Assembly (NCBI RefSeq): GCF_001485535.1
Contig: NZ_BCMZ01000001.1
Coordinates: 248,001 to 312,000, forward strand
Source of the DNA: Halobacterium sp. CBA1132
GTDB lineage: Archaea; Halobacteriota; Halobacteria; Halobacteriales; Halobacteriaceae
Length of the DNA stretch: 64,000 nt
Direction of reading: 5' to 3'
Shown: one piece after another, positions 8,281 to 17,404 of the stretch
Position numbering within the stretch: position 1 is the stretch's first letter
Layout of the letters: every line of letters starts with the position of its first letter
Program-made: the position numbers and the translations under genes
The notes under the pieces: generated by a model
Seen by the model: only the letters and a program-made list of their open reading frames with translations
Database searches by the model: none
What the model was told of the DNA's origin: nothing

Positions 8281-8330
8281 CTGAGAAGCTCTTCGTATCT
8301 ATCCGTTGTCGCCAGAGATACTTAAAGCGA
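8281..8330 (-). repeat. 50-bp promoter-like repeat, copy R3
   Basis: This is the third and most diverged copy. It differs from R2 at about 7 of 50 positions, including the two central bases of the GAAG-N2-CTTC palindrome, while the palindrome arms are kept. The 67 bp between it and R2 contain a hairpin (arms GCTACG/CGTAGC, loop CCA). Nothing else in the window carries this element. Confidence 0.8.
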
Positions 8331-8531
8331 GAGCGGGTCGTCGGCGCGCACTCCGCGGAGAAGATGTTCGGCGAAACGCCTTCTGCCGTCCGCCGGCACC
8401 GTCCACGTGCGAGGCTGGTGTCCCCTCGTGGCGGGTCCGCCGCGACGGCCAGCCCGCAGTGGTCTGACGCAACCGATGGCGAGTGCTCCACGCTCGCTGC
8501 TGGCCGGGACCGCCGGCCAGGTGGTTTTTCG

Positions 8532-9083
8532 ATGCGTCCAGCCCAAGCACCCAAGTCGTCGCCGTCGGTAGCGCTTCTCGTGCCCGAACGCGCAGCGTTC
8601 CCCGGCCGCTTCCAGCCGTTCCACGTCGGCCACTACCGGACGGTCCGCCGGCTCCGCCGCGAGTACGACCTCGTCGTCGCCATCGGCAGCCCGCAGAAAG
8701 CCCGGACGCCGCGCAATCCGCTCACCGCCGCCGAACGCGAGCACGTGATTCGCGAGTGCTTCCCGGACCTCGACCTCGTGCGCGTCCGCGACGAGGACCG
8801 CGGCGAAGCCGGCTATCCCGACTGGGGCCAGCGCCTCGTCGCGCGCACGAACGCCGACGTCGTCATCACGGGCAACGAGACGGTCGCCGACATCGTCCGC
8901 GAGTACACCGACGCGCGCGTCGAAGCCCAGCGCATGCACGAGCCCGACCGCTACTCCGGCACCGAAATCCGCCGCCGCATCCGCGAGGGCGAGCCGTGGC
9001 GCGACCTCGTACCGGACTGCTGCGAGGACCGCGTCGCCACGTACGCGCCCGTGGTCGCCGAGGCCGGCGAGAACGCCGAGTAG
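8532..9083 (+). CDS. Nicotinamide-nucleotide adenylyltransferase-like protein
   Basis: The protein is about 183 aa and belongs to the cytidylyltransferase-like nucleotidyltransferase fold. It has the HxGH-type motif in PGRFQPFHVGHYRTV (about residues 25-39), an adenosine-binding stretch VVITGNETVADIV, and SGTEIRRRI near the C-terminus in place of the usual ISSTxxR loop. The family joins NMN and ATP to make NAD. It is the first of three plus-strand genes, followed after 38 bp by nadE, which supports a role in NAD synthesis. The start is uncertain: ATG 8532 gives a polar extension, and a GTG at 8580 would start directly before the first strand. Confidence 0.8.
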   Translation: MRPAQAPKSSPSVALLVPERAAFPGRFQPFHVGHYRTVRRLRREYDLVVAIGSPQKARTPRNPLTAAEREHVIRECFPDLDLVRVRDEDRGEAGYPDWGQRLVARTNADVVITGNETVADIVREYTDARVEAQRMHEPDRYSGTEIRRRIREGEPWRDLVPDCCEDRVATYAPVVAEAGENAE

Positions 9084-9121
9084 CCACGTGCTTTTTGCCG
9101 GTGGCGGCCGCGCGTTCGCTC

Positions 9122-9898
9122 GTGACCGACTTCGACCTCGACCTCGCGACCGCCGCCGACGAGATTCGGTCGTTCCTCGCGAGCTACCTCGACGCCACGC
9201 CCGCGGACGGCTACGTCGTCGGCGTCAGCGGCGGGCTCGACTCCGTGCTCGCCACGCACCTCCTCGCGGACGCCGTCGGCCCCGAGCGCGTCACCGGCCT
9301 CCTGCTGCCCGCGGACCCCAGCGACCCCGAGAACGTCGAGGACGCCCGGGCGGTCTGCGAGCGCCTCGGCGTCGCCTACCGCGAGACCGACATCCAGCCC
9401 ATCGTCGACGACGTTACCGCTGCCCGCGAGGACCTCGCGAAGACTACTGTGGGGAACGTTCAGGCGCGGGTCCGGATGGTCCTGCTCTACCAGGCCGCCA
9501 ACGACGACGACGCGCTCGTCGTCGGCCCGAACAACCGGTCGGAACTCCTCCTGGGCTACTTCACGAAGTACGGCGACGGCGCCGCCGATGTCGCGCCGCT
9601 CGCGGACGTCTACAAGACCGAGACCTACGACCTCGCTCGGGAGATCGGCGTCAGCGAGGACATCGTCGGGAAGACGCCCACGGCGGAACTCTGGGAGGGA
9701 CAGACTGACCCCGGCGAACTCGGCGAACCCTACGAGGTCATCGACCCGATTCTGCACGCGTACGTCGACGAGGACCGCACCGTCGAGGAGACTGTCGAGG
9801 CCACCGGCGAGGACCGCGAGACGGTCGCAGAGTTCGTCGAGCGCTACGAGTCCTCCACGCACAAGCGCGAGCGCCCGCCCTCACCGGGCATCCGGTAG
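9122..9898 (+). CDS. nadE: NH(3)-dependent NAD(+) synthetase
   Basis: This enzyme adenylates deamido-NAD and amidates it to NAD. The 258-aa protein carries the PP-loop SGGLDS (residues about 38-43) and the conserved GPNNRSELLLGYFTKYGDGAADVAPLADVYKT region, written here only by its landmarks: NNRSE, GYFTKYGD and LADVYK. The C-terminus ends HKRERPPSPG, as in archaeal NadE. There is no glutaminase domain, so ammonia is the donor. The GTG at 9122 is supported by the TATA-like CTTTTTGCC 25-30 bp upstream, which fits a leaderless message. Confidence 0.95.
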   Translation: MTDFDLDLATAADEIRSFLASYLDATPADGYVVGVSGGLDSVLATHLLADAVGPERVTGLLLPADPSDPENVEDARAVCERLGVAYRETDIQPIVDDVTAAREDLAKTTVGNVQARVRMVLLYQAANDDDALVVGPNNRSELLLGYFTKYGDGAADVAPLADVYKTETYDLAREIGVSEDIVGKTPTAELWEGQTDPGELGEPYEVIDPILHAYVDEDRTVEETVEATGEDRETVAEFVERYESSTHKRERPPSPGIR

Positions 9899-9952
9899 CC
9901 CGCCGGCCGCCGCATCCGCGTGCTTTTTCCCGTCCACCGCGTACCTGCTACC

Positions 9953-10654
9953 GTGACCCGCGCGCTCTCGACCCCCGACGCCGACCGCGCCGCCGCCTTC
10001 GCCGCGGACGCCCGCAGCGACGACCTCGCGGTCTCGCTCGTCGGCGAGTGCGCGACCGAATTCGAGGGGCGCGCCGAGCGCAGCCTCCCCGCGGGCGTCC
10101 GGAGCGTCCTCTGGAAGCCCGACGACACCGTGCTCGTCCACGGCGCGACCGGCCGCGACCCCGACGCGTGGGCGACCGGCGGCAGCGTCGCCGTCGAAGC
10201 GAATCAGGGAACGCTCGAACTCCGCTGTGGCGACGGCGACGCCGCGGACGCGCTCACCGTCCGGTTCGATTCCGTCCACCACGCCGCGGCGTTCGACCCC
10301 GCGGACGCCGACGCCGAGGTCTCCGGTACCGAGTCCGACCTCAAGGAGCGCGTGCTCTCGGACCCCGACCTCGTCGAACCCGGCTTCCGGCCGCGCAGCA
10401 CGGAGCGCGAGACGCCCGCCGGCCCCGTGGACGTCTACGGCCGCGGCCGCGACGGCGCCGTGGTCGTCGTCGAACTCAAGGCCCGCCGCGCCGGGCCGTC
10501 GGCGGCGTCGCAACTGGAGCGGTACGTGAACGCGCTCCGCCGCGACCTCCACGCCGACGCCGACGTGCGCGGCGTGCTCGTCGCCCCGGAAATCACCGAG
10601 AAGACCCGCCGCCTGCTCGCGGAGAACGGGCTCTCCTTCTCCCCAGTCGAGTAG
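9953..10654 (+). CDS. nucS: Endonuclease NucS (EndoMS)
   Basis: NucS/EndoMS cuts mismatched or branched DNA and provides a MutS-independent mismatch response in archaea and actinobacteria. The 233-aa protein has an N-terminal dimerisation and DNA-binding half and a RecB-like C-terminal nuclease domain with PVD (Asp160) and VELKARR (Glu174, Lys176), followed by the QLERYVNAL helix. The start GTG at 9953 has the TATA-like GCTTTTTCCC about 30 bp upstream. It is convergent with the second mutS, and the two stop codons abut at 10654/10655 with no spacer. That places the two mismatch systems side by side. Confidence 0.92.
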   Translation: MTRALSTPDADRAAAFAADARSDDLAVSLVGECATEFEGRAERSLPAGVRSVLWKPDDTVLVHGATGRDPDAWATGGSVAVEANQGTLELRCGDGDAADALTVRFDSVHHAAAFDPADADAEVSGTESDLKERVLSDPDLVEPGFRPRSTERETPAGPVDVYGRGRDGAVVVVELKARRAGPSAASQLERYVNALRRDLHADADVRGVLVAPEITEKTRRLLAENGLSFSPVE

Positions 10655-13243
10655 TCAGTCGAGGTCGCGTTTCAAGTCGTTCAGGACGTTCAACGCCTCC
10701 AGCGGCGTCAGTTCCGCGAGATTCACGTCCCGGAGTTCGGCTTCCACGTCCGACTCGTCGGTGTCACCGTCGCTGTCTTCGGCGGGTTCGCCGGCGCCTA
10801 CTTCTGCCTCTCGGCTCTCGTCGGTGTCGGGTGCGTCGAGGTGTTCGCGAGCGCGCTCGACGACCGCTTCGGGGACGCCCGCGGTCTGCGCGACCTCGAT
10901 GCCGTAGGAGGCCGTCGCGGCACCCTCACGGACCTCGTGCTGGAAGGTCACCCCGTCCTCGCTGCGGGTCGCGCCGAAGTGGAGGTTCACGGCGGCGTCG
11001 AGGCAGTCGGCGTCCGCCGTGAGTTCGTGGTGATGGGTCGCGAACAGCGTCGTCGCGCCGAGTTCGTCGTGGACGTACTCGGTGACGGCGCGCGCAATCG
11101 CGAGGCCGTCGGTCGTCGACGTACCCCGTCCCACTTCGTCGAGCAGCACCAGCGAGTCCTCGGTCGCGGCGCGCAGAATCGAGGCGAGTTCGGTCATCTC
11201 CACCATGAACGTCGAGCGCCCGCCCGCGATGTCGTCGCTCGCGCCGACCCGCGTGAAGATGCGGTCGACGACGCGCAGGTCAGCGCTCGCCGCGGGGACG
11301 AAGCTCCCGGCCTGCGCGAGCAGGGTGATGAGTGCGACCTGCCGCATGTACGTCGACTTCCCGCTCATATTCGGGCCGGTGATAACCGCGACGCGGCGTT
11401 CGGGCGTGAGCGCGGTGTCGTTCGGCACGAACCCCGCTTCGGTGCGCTCAACGACAGGATGGCGCCCGCCCTCGATTTCGAGGTCGTCGCCGCCCATCTC
11501 GGGGCGTGCGTAGTCGTGACTCGCCGCCACCGTCGCGAACGACGCCAACGCGTCCACGGCTGCCACTGCTGCCGCCGTCGCCTGCACGCGCTCGGCCTCC
11601 TCCGCGACCCGGCTGCGGACCTCGCGGAACAGTTCGTATTCGAGGTCTTGGGAGCGCTGCTCGGCGCGCACGATGTCGTCCTCGCGCTCCTTGAGTTCGG
11701 GCGTGACGAAGCGCTCGGAGTTCTTCAGCGTCTGCCGGCGCTGGTAGTTCTCCGGGACGGCGTCGAGGTTCGGGTTCGTCACCTCGATGTAGTAGCCGTG
11801 GACCGCGTTGTGGCCGACTTTGAGCGAGTCGACGCCCGTGCGCTCGCGCTCCTGCTCCTCCAAGTCGTCTATCCACTGCTTGCCCGAGCGCTCGGTCTCC
11901 CGGAGGTCGTCCAGCGTCTCGTCGTAGCCGTCCCGGATGACGCCGCCCTCCGTGAGTTCTTGGGGCGGGTCCGGGACGATGGCCCGCGAGAGCAGGTCCC
12001 GAATCTCCGGGAGGTCGTCGAGGCTCGCGCGCAACTCGCGAAGTTTCTCGCTGTCGGCGTCCGCGAGCAGCCCGCGAATCTCGGGCACCACGTCGAGGGT
12101 GTTCTTCAGCGCGCGCAGGTCGCGGGCGTTCGCCCGCCCCCGCGAGACTCGGGAAATCAGGCGCTCGACGTCGTAGACGTCCCGCAGGTGCTCGTGGAGT
12201 TCCTCCCGCGTCAGGGGGTCCGCGAGCAGTTCCCCGACCGCCTCGTGGCGCGCCGCGATGTCGTCGGCGTCGGTCAGCGGCCGGCGCAGCCAGTCGGTGA
12301 GCGTCCGCCGGCCGAGCGCGCACGCCGTCTCGTCGAGCACGTCCACGAGCGCGGTGCCCTCCGCGCCGTGGACGCTGCGCTGCTCGAACACTTCCAAACT
12401 CCGCAACGCTACGGCGTCCATCTGGAGGTACTCGCGGGGGTCGTACCGCGTCAAGTGATTGAGGTAGTCCAGCCGGTCGCCGTCTTCCCCGCCCCGCGTG
12501 TACTCGGCGTAGTCGAGGAGCGCGCCGCAGGCCGCGACCTCGGCGTCGCCCGCGAGCGCGTCCACGCTCCCGAAGTACGCTTCGACCGTCTCGCGGGCAC
12601 GCTCGTCGTCGAACGCCGCGTCGTCGTACTCCGCGACGAACGTCCCGTCGTCGAAGCGCTCCGCGGCTACGCCCGGCCCGGTCACCAGTTCCGCTGGCGC
12701 GAACCGCCCGAGTTCGTCCCGCACGCGCGCCGCGTTCGGGAGGCTCGTCGCGTAGAAGTCACCCGTCGAGACGTCCAGCAGCGCGAGGCCGAAGCCGCCA
12801 CTTTCTGCGGCTGCGACCGTCGCCACGAAGTTGTTGTCGTCGCCCGCCAGCAGTTCGTCCTCGGTCAGCGTTCCCGGTGTCACAACGCGCGTCACCGCGC
12901 GCTCGACGACCCCGGACACCTCGTCGGGGTCCTCGACTTGGTCCGCGACGGCGACCCGGTAGCCCGCGTCCAGCAGGTCGTCGATGTACGGCTCCGCGTT
13001 GTCGATTGGCACCCCCGCCATCGGGTACTCGCCCGTGGAGTCCTCGCGGGCAGTCAGCGTAATCTCGCAGATGCGGGCGGCCGCCTCCGCAGCGTCGCAG
13101 AAGAGTTCGTAGAAGTCCCCGACTTGGAAGAGCACGAGCGCGTCCTCGTAGCGCCGCGTGAGCTCGAAGTACTGGCTCATCATCGGCGTCAGGTCGCCCT
13201 CGCTTTCGGCCATCTTCTCGGGTGGCCCGAGCGCCGCGTCCAT
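10655..13243 (-). CDS. mutS: DNA mismatch repair protein MutS (second MutS1 paralog)
   Basis: This full-length MutS1 is 862 aa. Its mismatch-wedge FYE is at residues 44-46 (GDFYELF), the connector has [14 protein letters not shown], and the ATPase has Walker [10 protein letters not shown] near residue 623, Walker [14 protein letters not shown] and H-loop THHHEL. An acidic linker precedes a C-terminal helix ([17 protein letters not shown]), the MutS tail. The start [10 protein letters not shown] at 13243 fits archaeal MutS1a. It resembles bacterial MutS more closely in the wedge than the mutL-linked copy (ELF here, EFF there). The two paralogs may form a division of labour or a heteromer; sequence alone does not decide this. 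Confidence 0.95.
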   Translation of the reverse strand: MDAALGPPEKMAESEGDLTPMMSQYFELTRRYEDALVLFQVGDFYELFCDAAEAAARICEITLTAREDSTGEYPMAGVPIDNAEPYIDDLLDAGYRVAVADQVEDPDEVSGVVERAVTRVVTPGTLTEDELLAGDDNNFVATVAAAESGGFGLALLDVSTGDFYATSLPNAARVRDELGRFAPAELVTGPGVAAERFDDGTFVAEYDDAAFDDERARETVEAYFGSVDALAGDAEVAACGALLDYAEYTRGGEDGDRLDYLNHLTRYDPREYLQMDAVALRSLEVFEQRSVHGAEGTALVDVLDETACALGRRTLTDWLRRPLTDADDIAARHEAVGELLADPLTREELHEHLRDVYDVERLISRVSRGRANARDLRALKNTLDVVPEIRGLLADADSEKLRELRASLDDLPEIRDLLSRAIVPDPPQELTEGGVIRDGYDETLDDLRETERSGKQWIDDLEEQERERTGVDSLKVGHNAVHGYYIEVTNPNLDAVPENYQRRQTLKNSERFVTPELKEREDDIVRAEQRSQDLEYELFREVRSRVAEEAERVQATAAAVAAVDALASFATVAASHDYARPEMGGDDLEIEGGRHPVVERTEAGFVPNDTALTPERRVAVITGPNMSGKSTYMRQVALITLLAQAGSFVPAASADLRVVDRIFTRVGASDDIAGGRSTFMVEMTELASILRAATEDSLVLLDEVGRGTSTTDGLAIARAVTEYVHDELGATTLFATHHHELTADADCLDAAVNLHFGATRSEDGVTFQHEVREGAATASYGIEVAQTAGVPEAVVERAREHLDAPDTDESREAEVGAGEPAEDSDGDTDESDVEAELRDVNLAELTPLEALNVLNDLKRDLD

Positions 13244-13300
13244 GCGCGAAGGCAACGGGGTGGCGGCTGTTATGCTCGTCGGTCAGCGCCCCTTACCGCG

Positions 13301-13732
13301 TCAGAGCAGTCCGGCGAGCACGAGGAGGGCGACGCTCACGACGGCCGCCGCGCCGAACCACGGCGTCGCGTCGTCGGCGGCCGACTGCACGTCGTGGCCG
13401 GCGGTGAGGCGACTCGTCGCGACGTGTGAGAGGCCCGCGAGCACCAGCCAGAGGCTCGTCATCCCCACGACGAGGTGGCCGCGCGAGGAGCGAGCGAGCG
13501 CCTCGAACGTGTAGAGGTTGCCGGCGAGGTGGCCGCCGGTCAACAGCATCGCGACGACGCTGGCGACGCTGAGTTTCGTGAAGCGGTCGGCGATCCACTC
13601 GACGGGCGCGGCGTCGAGCACGCCGCGACGGGCGGCGGGCACGACGAACAGCGCAACGGCGAGCGTACTCCCGGTCCACGCCGACCCGAAGACGACGTGG
13701 GCGACGCGGGCGGCGGTGATGTCGAAGCTCAT
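13301..13732 (-). CDS. Four-TM CopD-like membrane protein
   Basis: The protein is about 143 aa with four predicted membrane helices: residues about 6-30, 52-72, 86-106 and 124-142. Conserved features include HVVFGSAWTGSTLAVALFV at the N-terminus and LTGGHLAGNLYTF in helix 2, a pattern seen in CopD/DUF420-like membrane proteins that may bind a metal or haem through His. The function is not known. A GTG and an ATG are adjacent at the start; the ATG at 13732 is taken. It lies between the second mutS and the MutS2-like gene and is divergent from the latter. Confidence 0.7.
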   Translation of the reverse strand: MSFDITAARVAHVVFGSAWTGSTLAVALFVVPAARRGVLDAAPVEWIADRFTKLSVASVVAMLLTGGHLAGNLYTFEALARSSRGHLVVGMTSLWLVLAGLSHVATSRLTAGHDVQSAADDATPWFGAAAVVSVALLVLAGLL

Positions 13733-13838
13733 CACGCCGAGATTCGGCGACTGGACGGAAATAACGCGCCGGTCTCCGCGAGCGCTCGCCGCCCGAGTCC
13801 GCGTAACGCTTTACCCCCGTGGTCGCCCACTCGCAGGT

Positions 13839-15578
13839 ATGCGATTAGAGGAGTACTGGGGGGTCGGCCCGAAGACCGCCGACAAACTGGAGACCGAACT
13901 CGGCGTCCCCGACGCTATTGACGCCATCGAGTCCGCGAACGTCCGCGCGCTCGTGGACGCCGGCATCTCGCGGGGTCGCGCCACGCGCATCCTGCGCCGC
14001 GCGAACGGCGGGGAGGGGATGGACGCGCTCGCGACCGACGACGCTCGCGCCGTCTACAAGGAACTGGTCGCGCTCGCCGCCGACTACGCCGTCACGCCCG
14101 GGGCAGCGGACCGAATCCGCGTGCGCACGCCGCTGACCGACCGCGACGCGATGCGCGAGCGCCTCGACGACGTGGAGGCCGCCCGCGAGACGTGGGCGCG
14201 CCTCGGCGGCGAGACAAAGCAAGCCGTCCTCGACACGTTCGACGCCCACGACGACGCCGGCGACACGCAGCGCGCGGCAGTCGACACCGCGCTCGGTCTG
14301 CAGGACGCCCTCGACGGCGACGGTGGCGCGTTCGCCGCAGTCACGACGCTCGACCGCGACGCGCTCGAGGACGCCGCCGAGGCGCTGCGCCACCTCACTG
14401 GCGACGGGGTCGCCGCGGGCGCGGACGCGAAGCTCGACCGGCTCCGGGAGCGCGCCGGCGACCTCGAACGCCTCGAACGCGACACCTTCGACGTGCTCGA
14501 AGACGTGCGCTCGCAGGGCGTCGAGGGCACCGACGAGTTCCGCGAGGCGTTCGTCCAGTACGTCGCCAGCGAGGCCGGCGTCGAACCCCGTCGCGTGCGG
14601 AACGCGATGGCTGCGGACGCCGCCGACGCCGCGGATTTCGTGAGTACGACGCTCCGAACGCTCGCCGACGACGTGCGTGAGGACGCCGACGACCGCGAGG
14701 ACGAGGTCGCCGCGGAGCTCCGCGGAGCCATCTCGAACGCGCGCGAGGAGGTCGACGCCGCAGTAGCTGCTGTCAGCGACCTCGCGGTCGACGTCTCGCT
14801 GGCGCGGTTCGCGGAGGCCCACGACCTCACCCGTCCCGAGTTCGTGGAGGAAGACGCTATCGCCGTCGAGAACGCCCGGAACCTCTCGCTGGCCGCCGAC
14901 GGGGACGTCCAGCCAGTGACGTACGCCGTCGGCGACCACAGTCTCGCCGACCCGCCGACGGGCGACCGCGTGACCGTGCTCACGGGCGCGAACTCCGGCG
15001 GGAAGACGACGCTGCTGGAGACGCTCTGCCAGGTCGCCGTGCTCGCCGCGATGGGGCTGCCGGTGCCCGCCGACCGCGCGGAACTCGGCGCCGTCGACGC
15101 CATCGTCTTCCACCGCCGACACGCGTCGTTCAACGCCGGCGTGCTGGAAGCGACGCTGAACTCCGTCGTGCCGCCGCTCACTGAGGGCGACCGCACGCTC
15201 ATGCTCGTCGACGAGTTCGAAGCCATCACCGAACCCGGCAGCGCCGCCGACCTCCTCCACGGCCTCGTCACGCTCACCGTCGACGAGCAGGCGCTGGGCG
15301 TGTTCGTCACGCACCTCGCTGACGACCTCGAACCGCTGCCCGATGTCGCGCGCACCGACGGCATCTTCGCGGAGGGACTGAGTCAGGATCTCGACTTGCT
15401 CGTGGACTACCAGCCCCGCTTCGGCACCGTCGGGAAGTCCACGCCGGAGTTCATCGTCTCCCGGCTCGTCGCCGACGCCGGCGACCGCGCCGAACGCGCC
15501 GGCTACGAGACGCTCGCGCGCGCCGTCGGCGAGGAAGCCGTCCAGCGCACGCTCGCGGACGCCGAGTGGACGGAGTAG
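13839..15578 (+). CDS. MutS2-like ATPase with N-terminal HhH domain
   Basis: The 579-aa protein begins with a helix-hairpin-helix region (VGPKTADKLETELGVP, then GISRGRATRILRRANGGEG, residues 7-55). A long coiled-coil/lever segment and a MutS-family ATPase follow, with Walker A GANSGGKTT near residue 384, FNAGVLEATLNSV in the N-2 region, Walker B MLVDEFEAI and H-loop FVTHL. It has no mismatch-recognition domain and no C-terminal Smr nuclease, so it is the archaeal MutS5/MutS2-like type thought to act on recombination intermediates or branched DNA. The ATG at 13839 has CGCTTTACC about 27 bp upstream. It is the third MutS homolog within 14 kb. Confidence 0.88.
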   Translation: MRLEEYWGVGPKTADKLETELGVPDAIDAIESANVRALVDAGISRGRATRILRRANGGEGMDALATDDARAVYKELVALAADYAVTPGAADRIRVRTPLTDRDAMRERLDDVEAARETWARLGGETKQAVLDTFDAHDDAGDTQRAAVDTALGLQDALDGDGGAFAAVTTLDRDALEDAAEALRHLTGDGVAAGADAKLDRLRERAGDLERLERDTFDVLEDVRSQGVEGTDEFREAFVQYVASEAGVEPRRVRNAMAADAADAADFVSTTLRTLADDVREDADDREDEVAAELRGAISNAREEVDAAVAAVSDLAVDVSLARFAEAHDLTRPEFVEEDAIAVENARNLSLAADGDVQPVTYAVGDHSLADPPTGDRVTVLTGANSGGKTTLLETLCQVAVLAAMGLPVPADRAELGAVDAIVFHRRHASFNAGVLEATLNSVVPPLTEGDRTLMLVDEFEAITEPGSAADLLHGLVTLTVDEQALGVFVTHLADDLEPLPDVARTDGIFAEGLSQDLDLLVDYQPRFGTVGKSTPEFIVSRLVADAGDRAERAGYETLARAVGEEAVQRTLADAEWTE

Positions 15579-16238
15579 CTACACGCGACCGGCGAGCGGG
15601 CCGACGCTCCCGTACTTGGCCTGCCAGTACCAGATGAGCGGGACGCCCACAGCAGTCGGCCACAGCCACGCGACCACCGAGGGGACCGACTGGAGGTTCA
15701 CGACGGACACCGCGGTGACGGTGGCGATGTACGCGCCCACCATCCGCGAGAGGTGATTCACCAGCCACGCGCGGTCCGCGCCCGCCGCGAACGCCCGCAG
15801 GTCCGCGACGCCGAGCGCCAGCCCGATTGCCCCGAACACCGCCATCACGACGCCGAACGTGTCGCCGCTCGTGAGCACGACCAACCCCCACGCGCCGAGC
15901 GCGAGGCACGCCCCCGCGACGGTGACTGCGGCGCCCCAGTCCGCGGTGGTCGGCTCGTCGTCCGGCCGCTTTCGAGCGAGGGCGCGGTAGCCCGAGAACG
16001 CGAAGTAGCCGCTGAACACGGCGACCAGCAGGAGGAACGTCCGGAAAAAGGACTGCTCGAACGCGAACAGCGGCACGACTGTCGCGACGACGACGGCCAT
16101 CGCGCCGACGTAGCCGCGTCCAGCGCGCCGGTGGCGTCGCCCGCCCTTCTCGGTCGCGAGTGCCACGCCACCCGCGACCAGCGCGAGCACGCCCGCTCCG
16201 ATGTGGGTCCAGAGGACTGCTGTCTCGACAGATGTCAC
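15579..16238 (-). CDS. Seven-TM DUF2306-like membrane protein
   Basis: The protein is about 219 aa with seven predicted helices, starting TAVLWTHIGAGVLALVAGGV and ending VAWLWPTAVGVPLIWYW. A His in the first helix (WTHIG) and one in ARAW-LVNHLSRM before helix 6 may be functional. Members of this type are uncharacterised integral membrane proteins. The GTG at 16238 is chosen because a TATA-like CAGTTATGT lies about 30 bp upstream and the first helix then starts near residue 8. It shares a short divergent promoter region with the cupin gene and ends directly after the MutS2-like gene, convergent with it. Confidence 0.7.
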   Translation of the reverse strand: MTSVETAVLWTHIGAGVLALVAGGVALATEKGGRRHRRAGRGYVGAMAVVVATVVPLFAFEQSFFRTFLLLVAVFSGYFAFSGYRALARKRPDDEPTTADWGAAVTVAGACLALGAWGLVVLTSGDTFGVVMAVFGAIGLALGVADLRAFAAGADRAWLVNHLSRMVGAYIATVTAVSVVNLQSVPSVVAWLWPTAVGVPLIWYWQAKYGSVGPLAGRV

Positions 16239-16326
16239 GTCTGCACCATGTCGGGCGACACACATAACTGCTCGGCGCAGCGCCGCCTGCCGTACTTCTT
16301 TGTTCGGCTCGCCCGTCGGTGGCGTC

Positions 16327-16800
16327 ATGCCCGTCGTGAACGAACGCGACCTCGACTGGACCGAGACCGACGAGGGCGACGCGCGCTTCCGCCGCAAGCG
16401 CCTCAGCCGCGCCGCCGACGGCGAGGAACTCGGCTGTAGTCTCTACGAACTCCCCGCCGGCGAGAAGTCGTGGCCGTACCACTACCACACCGGCAACGAG
16501 GAGGCGCTGTACGTACTCGCCGGTGAGGGCGTCCTGCTCTGCGAGGACGGCGACCGCGCGCTCGAACCCGGCGACTACGCCGCGTTCCCCGCCGGCGAGT
16601 CGGGCGGACACCGGGTCGTCAACGACACCGACGGCCCGCTACGCTACCTCGCCGTCTCCACGATGCGCGACCCGGACATCACCGTCTACCCCGAATCCGG
16701 GAAAATCGGCGTGTACGCCGGGTCGCCACCGGGCGGGTCGGGCGAGCGCGACGTCCACGGCTACTACGACCGCGACGCCACCGTCGACTACTGGGCGTAG
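16327..16800 (+). CDS. Cupin domain protein
   Basis: This 157-aa single-domain cupin has metal-binding motif 1, HYHTGNEEALYVLAGEGVL (His, His and Glu ligands near residues 57-63), and motif 2, EPGDYAAFPAGESGGHRV with its His near residue 99. The two beta-barrel motifs have normal spacing. The C-terminal part (DITVYPESGKIGVY, then a Gly-rich HGYYDRD) is shared with a group of small-molecule-binding cupins. The substrate is unknown. The start at 16327 (MPVVNERDLDW) gives the expected length. Confidence 0.82.
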   Translation: MPVVNERDLDWTETDEGDARFRRKRLSRAADGEELGCSLYELPAGEKSWPYHYHTGNEEALYVLAGEGVLLCEDGDRALEPGDYAAFPAGESGGHRVVNDTDGPLRYLAVSTMRDPDITVYPESGKIGVYAGSPPGGSGERDVHGYYDRDATVDYWA

Positions 16801-16840
16801 CGACCCTACACCTTAGTGGCTGGTCGCCGTCGCTGGTTCC

Positions 16841-17359
16841 ATGCCACTGGACCTCTCTGTCGTCCCGTCGCTGGTCGCTGTCGTCGTCCTGCTGGCGGCG
16901 TCGGCGTTCTTCTCCAGCACCGAGATTGCGCTGTTCTCGCTGACCCCCGAGCGCCTCGACGCGCTCGCCGCCGACGACGAGCGCGGCCCCGAACTGAAGC
17001 GCCTCCGCGACGACCCACACCGGCTGCTGGTGACGATTCTCGTCGGGAACAACGTCGTCAACATCGCTATCTCCTCCATCCTCACAGTGCTGCTAGTCAC
17101 CTACCTGCCGCCGGAACTCGCAGTCGTCGGGACGACGCTCGTCGCCACGTCGCTCGTGCTCGTCTGCGGGGAGATTCTCCCGAAGTCGTGGGGGCTGGCG
17201 AACGCCGAATCGTGGGCGCTGACCAGCGCGCGCCCCCTCAAGTACGTCGCGCTCGCGCTGTGGCCGCTGGTCGCGTTCTTCGACGTGCTTACGCGCCGCC
17301 TCGCCGGCGCGACCGGCGGCAGCCCCGACATCGAACAGGAACTGCTCGAGGAGGACTGA
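16841..17359 (+). CDS. CNNM (DUF21) transmembrane domain protein without CBS domains
   Basis: The 172-aa protein consists only of the CNNM/DUF21 membrane module: an N-terminal helix with AASAFFSSTEIALFSLTPERLD, a connecting helical hairpin with LVTILVGNNVVNIAISS, and further helices with GEILPKSW. Full-length relatives are Mg2+ or cation transporters that carry CBS and CorC_HlyC domains after this module; here the frame ends at IEQELLEED, so the regulatory part is missing. It may be a stand-alone half-transporter. It is convergent with the eL15 gene. Confidence 0.8.
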   Translation: MPLDLSVVPSLVAVVVLLAASAFFSSTEIALFSLTPERLDALAADDERGPELKRLRDDPHRLLVTILVGNNVVNIAISSILTVLLVTYLPPELAVVGTTLVATSLVLVCGEILPKSWGLANAESWALTSARPLKYVALALWPLVAFFDVLTRRLAGATGGSPDIEQELLEED

Positions 17360-17404
17360 CGGCGCTACCGCTGAGCGGCGAGAAAGAACGGAAAAGGTGG
17401 GGCG

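Noticed and set aside
7349-8330. Possible small protein repeat (WRQ-IDTK-FS) encoded by the three 50-bp elements
   Set aside because: Changes between copies fall at first and second codon positions and one copy has a stop just upstream, so conservation is not at protein level.
10841-13429. Open frame of about 860 codons on the plus strand opposite the second mutS
   Set aside because: It mirrors the MutS codons, has no domain pattern and is rich in Arg, Val and His in the way expected from reversed acidic haloarchaeal codons.
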